Shown here: one piece after another, positions 1-7,176 of the stretch
Position numbering within the stretch: position 1 is the stretch's first letter
Layout of the letters: each line of letters starts with the position of its first letter
From: Bacteroidales bacterium UBA1179
GTDB taxonomy: Bacteria > Bacteroidota > Bacteroidia > Bacteroidales > Bacteroidaceae
DNA: 14,938 nucleotides
Assembly (NCBI GenBank): GCA_002309915.1
Contig: DBYT01000057.1
Location: 1 to 14,938 of the forward strand
Direction: 5' to 3'
The notes under the pieces: model-generated
What the model was told of the DNA's origin: nothing
Databases searched by the model: none
Seen by the model: only the letters and a program-made list of their open reading frames with translations
Position numbers and translations under genes: made by a program

Positions 1-155
1 CATTTCTTGATGCAAAGGTATTTCCTTCACGTGGAGTCAGAAAGGGTGAAATGCACCTCAAGAGAAATCTCCACACCTGCGGGTAGTATTTCTCCTCCGG
101 CCCTTGCCTCCTTGCCACGGTGAAGGCGCTGATGCGGCATCAGAAATTATTCAGT
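1..155. other. Gene-free left flank
   Basis: I see no convincing coding frame here. Two small inverted repeats are visible. CTGATGC and GCATCAG (129-135 and 137-143) form a near-palindrome just outside the IS4-type end. GTGGAG and CTCCAC enclose a smaller GGTG/CACC pair in roughly 31-95. A CAT at 1-3 would be an ATG on the minus strand reading off the window, so this may be the upstream region of a leftward gene. Confidence 0.4.
13..43 (-). promoter_or_regulatory. Possible leftward Bacteroidetes promoter
   Basis: On the minus strand TACCTTTG (13-20) matches the Bacteroidetes -7 consensus TAnnTTTG. It is preceded by TTTC (40-43) as an imperfect -33 box (consensus TTTG) with a 19-bp spacer, which is the usual spacing. 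It would drive a gene to the left of the window. The ATG on 3-1 would leave a leader of only a few bases, so the true start may lie outside. The call rests on motif match alone. Confidence 0.3.
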
Positions 156-173
156 AATTTAAGTTTCGCAAGT
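156..173. repeat. IS4-type terminal inverted repeat (remnant copy)
   Basis: AATTTAAGTTTCGCAAGT shares its last 16 bases with the left terminal repeat of the intact element (9828-9847). This shows the remnant belongs to the same group and marks its surviving end. Confidence 0.75.
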
Positions 174-176
174 GAT

Positions 177-1337
177 TTAGGCCACCAGTTGTAGTTGCTG
201 GACCACGCCCATCATCGCCTTGAGTTGTTTGTTTTCGTTTATGATGTTAGTCAAGAGTTCATCAAAGTCTGTAGAGAAGAAGTCGGCGATTGCAGACACT
301 ATCTCCCGGATGAGACCCCAGATCTTTTCTGTGATTGAGAGTTCGACAGTCTGCTCAGTGATTTCTCGGAACAGACCTCCGATGGTCTCATAAGACTCGA
401 ACCTCTTGACGTATGACAATAAGTTGTATTGTAGCATGTTAAGCGATATTGAGGCAATCTGTGAGCCAAAGTCCCGACATTGGCACTTGCCCAGCTTGAG
501 AAGACTCTTGCATTCGTGGAAGACGACCTCAATAGCCCAGCGCATTGAGTATGTTTGATAGGCCTTGAAGGGCGTAAGTGCAGTGTCTGTTGACAGCAGA
601 GCTTTCCATTCGCCCTTCTTGCCGAAGCGATAGAAGAAGAGCTTGACAGACTTGCCTGCAAAGACGGCATCTGTCTCAAAGTAGTAGAATTTATGAGAAC
701 GAGAGTACTTGACAGCCTTTTTCTTGGTCATTGCGGAAGCGATGGCTGTGGCAGTCATTTCCTCCCCGCCAACAGCATATTTGGTCTTGCTCATCTTGAT
801 CATACCCAGCAAGTGAGCCTTGCTGCCTTTACGCCTTATGTACTTGACCATTTCCTTGCAGGTGAACCAGCTGTCAACAAGGAGATAGTCGAAGCTCATG
901 TGCTCGATGGACGCCCTGTTGAGCATCATCTTCAGATTGCTGATTTTGTCCTTGAAGTACTCAGCCTTGCGCTTCTCCACCTTGGATTCGGCATCCCTTT
1001 CCTTGTTGTAGCGTGCATCGATATCCTTCTTGGAAAGGCCCTGGGGCTTGGAAGCCACTCTACCTTCTTCTCCCTGAAGGGTAAAGTCAACAAGCATCTG
1101 GGTGCGACCATCGGTACGACAGAGGAAGAGTCCCTTGTGACCAAGGATGCTTCCGCGACCTGCAACATGGGAGTAAACGCGTCCAAGCATCTCGCCTTTA
1201 CGACCTGTCTTAGGAATGTCGGTGTCATCCGCAATCATGCAGACAGGATATTCGGAGTTTCTGGCATCGCTTCGGACGGAGATGGCAAGGACCAGCTTCT
1301 TGTTGACATAGGCACGAAGACAACAGCGGCCCGCCGC
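177..1337 (-). pseudogene. IS4-family transposase, 5'-truncated
   Basis: The reading frame carries the IS4-family DDE signatures. The first Asp is in IADDTDIPKTG, the second in LLVDSWF, and the Y(2)R(3)E(6)K motif is in the stretch YSMRWAIEVVFHECK. A methionine at 1238 is internal. The frame stays open upstream with residues (including VRSD) that align to the full-length transposase at 9948-11399, and it meets a TAA at 1340-1338. About 105-110 N-terminal residues of the 483-residue relative are missing, so this is a broken gene and not one starting at 1238. The C-terminus is complete and ends against the terminal repeat. It is unlikely to be active. Confidence 0.8.
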
Positions 1338-1364
1338 TTAAGAGTATTCAAAGCAACGGGCCGC
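1326..1364 (-). terminator. Strong hairpin after GH43-CBM6 gene
   Basis: Arms 1326-1339 and 1351-1364 pair over 14 bp, including two G-U pairs in RNA, around an 11-nt loop. The stem is very GC-rich. It lies 50 nt past the GH43-CBM6 stop codon on the same strand and is followed by a weakly U-rich TGTTGTCTTC. It is probably that gene's transcription terminator. The IS4 remnant is truncated essentially at its edge. The T-run is poor, so termination strength is uncertain. Confidence 0.5.
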
Positions 1365-1413
1365 AGTAAAAATGCCGGAAACTTGTTCGGCGAAACCGCC
1401 TCACACCTCCCTC

Positions 1414-4095
1414 TTATTTAATTCTCCACCAATCAATAGCAAGAAGATTCTTCGGAAGTTCACGTCTGGCCATCATCCTTCCGCCTGCCGGCCGTGCAGG
1501 CCCCTCCGGAGCCTTGCCCCTGAAATACAGATACAGGTCGTGAACACCCGCAGGGCCCTTGAGCGAGCATGTCTGCGTCTTGAACAGGCCGGAAGTCTCC
1601 TTGACTTCGAGAGTACCTATCGCCTCCGCTTTAGGATCGTCAAGCCTTATTTCAATGAATGCCGGCTGACCCTCGCTGCGTACACTTGCGCTGAACGAAC
1701 GGGCTCCCTTCTTTCCGAAATCCACTCCCTTTATGAGGATGTACTCGCTCTCGTCAACATTGTTGATAGCAATTCCTCCTCCTGGAAGAGTCTCTGTCTT
1801 GAGACCGTATCCCCAGGCCATGGTCTCGGCTTCCACCTTGCGGAACGGATCGAATGTTCCGGCCTGCCCGAGAACGGCATCCTGCCAATAAGGGACTTCC
1901 TGAATGGTTCCATCATCATTATAATGCAACTCGGCAACGGAAACGCTCCTTCTCTCGTTGCGGCCGAATGACTCCTCATGCCAAAGATCGTAATTCAAGC
2001 CGAAAACATAGCTCTTGCCCTTGTAATCAATGATTCCAGGGTGATTTCCCCTCGATCTGCCGGTATGGTCCATAATATGTCCCTGATACTCCCAAGGTCC
2101 CATAGGAGTGTCACTCATAGCGTAACCTATTCCTTCCGGACAACAGGTAGAAGCAAATGCAAGATAGTACCTGCCGTCCCTCTTGTAGAACCAAGGTCCC
2201 TCCTGATAATCCTGAATCTTATAGTCGAGTCTGGTGATCTTTCCGTCAATGGAAATCATATCCTTGTTCAGCTTTGCCCAATACACATTAGGATTTCCCC
2301 AATACATATAGGCCTGGCCGTCGTCGTCGATGAAAACGGTCGGGTCTATATCCTCACCGTATTCAACCTGCCATACCAGAGGTTTCCCGATCGGATCCTT
2401 GAACGGGCCATATGGAGAATCGGCCACCAGAACTCCGATGCCATGCTGATGGATGGTGCAGTACATGTAGAACTTTCCATCTCTCTCCACAACCTGATGG
2501 GCCCACGCCCCGTTGTCTCCGTCATGCCACTTGAAATCGGCGAGGGATGCTACGGAACCGTGGTCGGTCCAGTTAACCATGTCCTCGGAGGTATAGAGGA
2601 GCCAGTCATTCATCTTGAAACCGAGAGCATCGTCGGCATCGTGGGTAGTGTATAGGAACACTTTCCCATCATATACCATAGGAGCCGGATCGGCAGTGTA
2701 CTTTGTCTGAATAATCGGATTGTTCAGCGTATTGTTGAACTTCCACCAGTCGAAGTCAAAGAGCTCCCCATCCTGATCGCTATGGAAGAGGATATACACA
2801 TCATGTTTTCCGGTAACCGGAGTCATGAGTTTGGCTGTCTTGACATTTGCCACACCGTCAACCTGAATAGAGGCAACCGGACGTTGCTCGTAGGTATCAT
2901 CGATATAGAAATTGATTGAGCCCGCATTCTTGAAATTAAGGGTCTCGACAGTAAGCAGTGTAGCCGGATTCTGGCCGAAGTCCACCTCGCGGATTTTAAT
3001 CCAATCACCGTTGTGGATGCTGGTAACATAGTGCCTGTCACCGCTGAGACGGTCTGTCTTGAGACCGTAGCTGTGGGCAATAGTCTCGGCCTCTACCCTT
3101 TCGTATGGATTGAGAGTCCCTATAGGGGCTACGCCTTCCTTTGTCTGAGGGATGAACGGAATGGTGCCGTCAGGGTTCAAGGTAAACTCCTCTACACAGG
3201 TAGATCTGTGATAACTGGTTCCGTTGATATTCGCGCCGTTGTGGTAGAACATGTAGTGATGTCCCTTGTATTCCACCTCGCCGCCGTGAATTGTATAGCT
3301 GCCGTCAGTCTCGTCCATGATACGTCCGCGATATGTCCAAGGACCATCCGGGGTAGGGGCTGTAGAATATGCCATGTGCTCAGGGATTCCACCGGCCGGA
3401 TAGGTCAGATAGTAAAGATCTCCTTTCTTGGTGATCCAAGGGCCTTCCTCATATCCTGCCTCGAGCTCCTTTACGCCTTTTCCATAGTTCATCTTAGGAA
3501 CAAGAGGGCCGAAGGCCTTAGGATCGCGGATGCCTGGAATCTGTTTATATCCATCTACAAACGAAATCATATCTTCGTTCAGGCGTCCGTACCAGCCGTT
3601 CCTGTTACCCCAGAACAGGTACGCCTGCCCGTCGTCATCGATAAACACGGTTGGGTCGATGAATCCGAGGCCATGGCAAAGAGGCCCGCCAATGGCATCT
3701 ACATATGGTCCTTCTGGCCTGTCGGCAACAGCTACCGATACGGTCTCTCCATATCCGGGACCGGTAATGCTGACATACCAGTAGAATTTGCCGTTACGCT
3801 CAATACACTGTGCCGCCCAAGCGCGGTTCCCCTGATTTGCCCACGGGAAGGTAGCGGTTGTAACCGGCGTACCCAGATATGTCCAGTTAACCATATCCTC
3901 GGTACAGTACAACTGCCAGTCCTTCATGGTATAGTTTGTAGCATCGTCTTCGTCGTGATCTACGAACAGATACAGCTTGTCGCCATATACCATAGGAGCT
4001 GGGTCCGGTGTGAACGATGTCTGTATTATTGGGTTCTGCGCCATGCAGAGAGCTGGCAGCAGCATAAGTGCCAGCAGAGACTTTTTCATATTCAT
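1414..4095 (-). CDS. Secreted tandem GH43-CBM6-GH43-CBM6 arabinofuranosidase/xylosidase
   Basis: The product is an 893-residue exported enzyme with two complete catalytic units. Residues 1-19 look like a Sec signal peptide (MKK, hydrophobic run, ...CMAQ); the start could equally be the second ATG at 4089. Unit 1 covers about 21-320 and unit 2 about 459-745. Both begin NPIIQT and share ADPAPMVY-like and EDMVNW blocks. GH43 triads are visible in both: D31, D147 (DPTVF) and E217 (EGPW) in the first, and D469, D584 and E632 in the second. CBM6-like beta-sandwich domains follow each unit (about 330-455 and 750-893, starting near VEAET and ending DWW). Unit 1 has about 22 extra residues before its catalytic acid. 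The layout resembles GH43_29 arabinoxylan arabinofuranohydrolases, but the substrate is inferred. It lies 171 bp downstream of another GH43 gene on the same strand. Confidence 0.9.
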   Translation of the reverse strand: MNMKKSLLALMLLPALCMAQNPIIQTSFTPDPAPMVYGDKLYLFVDHDEDDATNYTMKDWQLYCTEDMVNWTYLGTPVTTATFPWANQGNRAWAAQCIERNGKFYWYVSITGPGYGETVSVAVADRPEGPYVDAIGGPLCHGLGFIDPTVFIDDDGQAYLFWGNRNGWYGRLNEDMISFVDGYKQIPGIRDPKAFGPLVPKMNYGKGVKELEAGYEEGPWITKKGDLYYLTYPAGGIPEHMAYSTAPTPDGPWTYRGRIMDETDGSYTIHGGEVEYKGHHYMFYHNGANINGTSYHRSTCVEEFTLNPDGTIPFIPQTKEGVAPIGTLNPYERVEAETIAHSYGLKTDRLSGDRHYVTSIHNGDWIKIREVDFGQNPATLLTVETLNFKNAGSINFYIDDTYEQRPVASIQVDGVANVKTAKLMTPVTGKHDVYILFHSDQDGELFDFDWWKFNNTLNNPIIQTKYTADPAPMVYDGKVFLYTTHDADDALGFKMNDWLLYTSEDMVNWTDHGSVASLADFKWHDGDNGAWAHQVVERDGKFYMYCTIHQHGIGVLVADSPYGPFKDPIGKPLVWQVEYGEDIDPTVFIDDDGQAYMYWGNPNVYWAKLNKDMISIDGKITRLDYKIQDYQEGPWFYKRDGRYYLAFASTCCPEGIGYAMSDTPMGPWEYQGHIMDHTGRSRGNHPGIIDYKGKSYVFGLNYDLWHEESFGRNERRSVSVAELHYNDDGTIQEVPYWQDAVLGQAGTFDPFRKVEAETMAWGYGLKTETLPGGGIAINNVDESEYILIKGVDFGKKGARSFSASVRSEGQPAFIEIRLDDPKAEAIGTLEVKETSGLFKTQTCSLKGPAGVHDLYLYFRGKAPEGPARPAGGRMMARRELPKNLLAIDWWRIK

Positions 4096-4213
4096 TATTT
4101 GAAGATATTGCTGATGTGTTCGCTGATAGTTCTTTTATCTTTATCGAGGTTTTGCTGATTTCTCCGGGAAAAAATATGCACACGAGTGCCGGAAAAACTA
4201 GCTTTCCTTGTGC

Positions 4214-4245
4214 CAAATATTAAAGCGAATAGATTAATTTTCAAA
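4214..4245 (-). promoter_or_regulatory. Candidate promoter of the tandem GH43 gene
   Basis: On the minus strand TTTG (4242-4245) and AATATTTG (4214-4221) are separated by 20 bp. This fits the Bacteroidetes TTTG / TAnnTTTG layout with one mismatch in the -7 box. It lies in the 171-bp gap between the two GH43 genes and would give a leader of roughly 110 nt. If real, the tandem GH43 gene can be transcribed independently of the upstream GH43 gene. Confidence 0.45.
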
Positions 4246-4266
4246 TAGTTGCAAGTGTTCTACATA

Positions 4267-5349
4267 CTATTTGGAAAGTGGTTCTATGTTCCAATGCTGT
4301 TTGATTGACTCCAACTCTTTCTTTGTAAGGTATGTGACGGCTCCGTGCTTTGGACTGGTGAAATTTGTAGTCTTCATGACGCCCTCGTTAAAGTGACCCA
4401 GATTTTCATAGTTCACAAAATCTGTTGTCTCGCTGAATCCCATATTGCTTGGACGGGCACCATAGACATCGTACATAAGCACATACTTGTCGGTGCCAAG
4501 CCGCTTGAAGACATTCGGAGCCTCGGTCGAAACCTTCTCGGGATCAATGCGTCCTGTTTCTATAGGATAACCTGAGTTTATCCTGTCTGAAACTGAATGG
4601 AGCACCTTGGCTCCAGAGACATAGAACAGATGGTATTTGTCTCCTACCTTTGTGATATCTCCGTCAAGTCCACCTATGTCAGTTATTCTTACAGGAGTTG
4701 TCTCCAGCTTTGTAAAATCATCGTTGGGATATGAGTAATAGAGATGGCATTCCCTGTTGTTGTACCTGATGGTAAAGTAAATCATCATTTTCTTTTCCAC
4801 CGGGTCATATACCGTCTCCGGTGCCCATGAGCAGTCAATATCTCCAAGTTCCGGAAAGGCTTTGTCAACACGGAAATCTGAATGAGTCCAATGTATGAGG
4901 TCGTATGATTTCATAAGGACAAGAGCGCGGTTGTTACCCCATCCGTATTTCTCGGCCGGACGCTCAAATTCTGTATCTCGGTAACCGGCTCGCTGACCGA
5001 ATATGTGCAGATCAGTCATGGCCAGATAAAAAGCGCCATCCGGCCCTCGAGTTATGTGGGGATCGCGTACACCCTTCTGTTCGGCCAGTTCATAGCCTAA
5101 GAACACAGGCTTTCCATTATTAATGTCTGTAAAGGTATAACCGTCGTTGCTTATTGCCATATAGGCAGACTGGTCCTGATCCTTGAAATAGACCAGCAGA
5201 TACCCGCACAAATCATCCTCATTGAATGGGATTGAGGGCTTATCCAACTTGGTTACAATTTCAATTCCAGTACTTTCTACATTATTCTGGGCATTGCCGT
5301 TTACCAAACAGACCGCACCCAACAGGAACAGCAAAAAACATTTCTTCAT
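4267..5349 (-). CDS. Secreted GH43 family glycosidase
   Basis: The protein is a 360-residue single-domain five-bladed propeller enzyme with a signal peptide (MKKCFLLFLLGAVCLVNGNAQ). The start at 5349 is chosen because MKK plus a hydrophobic run follows. The in-frame ATG 19 codons upstream would put a non-signal-like extension in front. Likely catalytic residues are D96 in VRDPHI (base), D229 or D231 in GGLDGDIT (pKa modulator) and E276 in STEAPNVF (acid). Their spacing, about 133 and 47 residues, resembles other GH43 enzymes. A SWAPETVYDP block near 174-183 is also family-typical. Roughly 50 residues precede the first catalytic strand, including YLLVYFKDQ, as in Bacteroidales GH43 subfamilies annotated as arabinosidase or xylosidase. 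The exact activity is not readable. An IS1380-type element ends 149 bp upstream. Confidence 0.85.
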   Translation of the reverse strand: MKKCFLLFLLGAVCLVNGNAQNNVESTGIEIVTKLDKPSIPFNEDDLCGYLLVYFKDQDQSAYMAISNDGYTFTDINNGKPVFLGYELAEQKGVRDPHITRGPDGAFYLAMTDLHIFGQRAGYRDTEFERPAEKYGWGNNRALVLMKSYDLIHWTHSDFRVDKAFPELGDIDCSWAPETVYDPVEKKMMIYFTIRYNNRECHLYYSYPNDDFTKLETTPVRITDIGGLDGDITKVGDKYHLFYVSGAKVLHSVSDRINSGYPIETGRIDPEKVSTEAPNVFKRLGTDKYVLMYDVYGARPSNMGFSETTDFVNYENLGHFNEGVMKTTNFTSPKHGAVTYLTKKELESIKQHWNIEPLSK

Positions 5350-5498
5350 ATTAATAAAGTTTGAGTCGTGAATTATACTTTGAAGTGCGACGCACCCCGA
5401 ACACAAACTAAACTTTTTATTTTCATATTCGAGAGGTTGTCATTCTTTTTTGTCTTGGATATTCCAGTATATTTTCTCTTGGTCGTAAAAAACTAAAT

Positions 5499-5512
5499 CC
5501 TTAATCCCGCAA
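5499..5512. repeat. IS1380-type left terminal inverted repeat
   Basis: CCTTAATCCCGCAA pairs in inverted orientation with 7161-7174. It recurs as CCTTAATTCCGCAA at the orphan end starting at 9646. Confidence 0.7.
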
Positions 5513-5527
5513 CATTTTTCGTAAAAG

Positions 5528-5573
5528 ATTGTCAAACGGCCTGATAAACAAAGGCTTACCAGGCCTTGACAAT
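5528..5573. promoter_or_regulatory. Long hairpin at IS1380 left end
   Basis: Outer arms ATTGTCAA (5528-5535) and TTGACAAT (5566-5573) enclose GGCCTGATAA (5538-5547) and TTACCAGGCC (5556-5565). The orphan copy at 9674-9721 has the same fold with paired substitutions, which argues that the structure is selected. In IS elements such hairpins between end and transposase commonly block entering transcription. Read on the minus strand, the stem is followed by a T-rich stretch and could terminate transcripts leaving the element. Confidence 0.55.
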
Positions 5574-5630
5574 GTCAGAAATTTCACCTAACTTAGTGAT
5601 TGCATTACAAATAAAAGTGTTATCACTGAC

Positions 5631-6947
5631 ATGGCGAAATTACAGACAAAATCCGACAATATCAACCCTTTCGGCGGTTTATTTTCAATTTTCAAGACAT
5701 TCGACAAGTCCGGCGTACGGAATGTCATCGACAGAACCCTCGGCCCTCGCGGCACGCTTCTCGCTTTCAGCCACGGAGACATCTTCGCCTCATTGCTTGG
5801 CTGCTACCTCACGGGAGGAGACTGCATCGAGGATGTTATGGACATCAAGCCCTTCTGGGACGGACACGGCATAAGAATCGCAAGTTCGGATACGATAGAA
5901 CGCGCACTGCGCAAGCTCAGCGAGAATAACACCAGTCACAGCAGTGGGTCCGGAAAGGCATACAAGTTCAATGTCGCCTCCAAGATGAACTCCCTGATGC
6001 TCAGGTGTCTGAAGGCCACAGGACAACTCACTCCAGGTGACTGTATAGATCTGGACTTCGACCACCAGTTCATACCTGCCGGCAAGAAGGATGCCGAGTA
6101 CTCGTACAAGAATGCGTTCGGATATTTTCCGGGTGTGGCATCCGTGTGAGGTCTTATAGTCGGCATCGAGAACAGGGACGGCAACACCAATGTCAAGTTC
6201 CATCAGAAGGATACGCTGGAACGCATCTTCCAAAGACTGGAGGACGAGGCAAGGGTGCTCGTGCGCAACTTCAGAGCAGACTGTGGTTCATTCTCCGAGG
6301 ATATAATCACATACGTCTGTGAGCATTGCGAACACTTCTACATCAGGGCGAACAACTGCGGCTCCCGCAGGACCGACTTCATGGAGCACGAAGACTGGAC
6401 CGAAGTTGAGATACGCAACAGTTCGGACAAGGGAACAGGGCACATACGCTGCGGTGTGACATCCTTCAAGTGGGACTCGTTCCTCTCCGACAGGAATCTG
6501 AGGCTTGTGGTACAGAGGACAAAGCTCAGCGATGAAGTTGCAGGAGAAGAGTCAAACAGTCTCTTCGGTACCGAATATGTGTACAGATGCATCCTGACCA
6601 ACGACTGGGACAACTCCGAGAAGGCCATCATCGAGTACTACAACAAGCGCGGAGCGAGCGAACGCAATTTCGACTGCCTGAACAATGACTTCGGATGGGC
6701 ACATCTGCCGTTCTCCTTTCTCAATGAAAACACCGTGTTCATGATTGCTACGGCCATACTGAAGAACTTCTACCTGTACTTCCTCGACGTACTCCGAGGC
6801 CGCGCCGAAGGCATTGATTGTGGAACAAGGATAAAGCGCTTCGTGCGCAGGTTCGTTAACGTACCGGCAAAATGGACACGCTCGGGAAGGATGGATGTGC
6901 TAACGCTATACACCAAACGGCAAATCTACCTCAGCCTCTGCGGCTGA
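5631..6947 (+). pseudogene. IS1380-family transposase with in-frame TGA
   Basis: A single frame of 439 codons is collinear with IS1380-family transposases except for TGA at 6147-6149. The protein reads through ...GYFPGVASV, stop, GLIVGIENRDGNTN..., with no frame change. A GGA to TGA point mutation is the simplest cause. Family hallmarks lie on both sides: IDLDFDHQF (first Asp) before the stop, and RADCGSF (second Asp) and YYNKRGASERNFD (Glu) after it. The stop removes two of the three catalytic residues from the first part, which would be 172 residues. The second part has an ATG at 6255 but lacks the first Asp. The copy should be inactive unless supplied in trans. Confidence 0.85.
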
Positions 6948-7160
6948 AACAGAAAACAAAACATAGTTGAAACGGGAGCGGTCTGAACAGGACCGCCAAT
7001 CACACGTGCAATACACTTTAAAAAGTGCCCAAAAATGGACAGATAAAGTTATCAGCACACCCAATCCTACACATCCGGATCAGAACTGACAGCAAAAATC
7101 AACACGTCTGACCATGCCCTTGCCTCTGGGACACGCTCATTCTGCCATTATCAAACTTTC

Positions 7161-7174
7161 TTGCGGAATTGAGG
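7161..7174. repeat. IS1380-type right terminal inverted repeat
   Basis: TTGCGGAATTGAGG is the inverse of the left end with two differences. It ends 2 bp before the complement of the GH127/146 stop codon at 7177-7179. Confidence 0.65.
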
Positions 7175-7176
7175 GA

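Larger units (their letters stand above)
156..1337 (-). mobile_element. Truncated IS4-family insertion sequence
   Basis: The transposase-3' end of this element is intact. AATTTAAGTTTCGCAAGT at 156-173 matches the terminal inverted repeat of the full IS4-type element at 9828-11420, and the transposase stop follows 3 bp inside it. The other end is missing: recognisable transposase sequence fades around 1325-1337, against the hairpin downstream of the GH43-CBM6 gene, and no second terminal repeat is seen. The element is related to, but clearly diverged in protein sequence from, the copy at 9828-11420, and lies in the opposite orientation. Confidence 0.75.
5499..7174 (+). mobile_element. IS1380-family insertion sequence
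   Basis: The ends are defined by imperfect terminal inverted repeats: CCTTAATCCCGCAA at 5499-5512 and TTGCGGAATTGAGG at 7161-7174 (two mismatches in 14). The span of about 1.68 kb is normal for IS1380-family elements, which are common in Bacteroides. It holds one transposase frame, now interrupted by a stop. The flanks show no clear target duplication, consistent with an old insertion. It separates the GH127/146 gene from the two GH43 genes. IS1380-family elements (IS942, IS1186, IS1168) are known to drive neighbouring resistance genes in Bacteroides from outward promoters; whether this one does is unknown. Confidence 0.8.

Noticed and set aside
143..158. AGAAATTATTCAGTAA resembling 9848-9863 inside the intact IS4 element
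   Set aside because: A 15/16 match of low-complexity sequence is expected about once by chance in a window this size.
693..1421. Long plus-strand open frame opposite the IS4 remnant transposase
   Set aside because: It is antisense to a frame with clear IS4 DDE and YREK motifs and shows no recognisable protein features.
3013..4158. 381-codon plus-strand frame
   Set aside because: It lies wholly opposite the first GH43-CBM6 unit, whose catalytic motifs are on the minus strand; a shadow frame.
6147..6149. Programmed read-through or selenocysteine at the TGA
   Set aside because: The neighbouring codons look like an ordinary glycine position in this family, and no specific recoding signal was recognised; a nonsense mutation is simpler.
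6978..6996. GCGGTC/GACCGC hairpin as terminator after the IS1380 transposase
   Set aside because: The stem is only 6 bp with no T-run on either strand.
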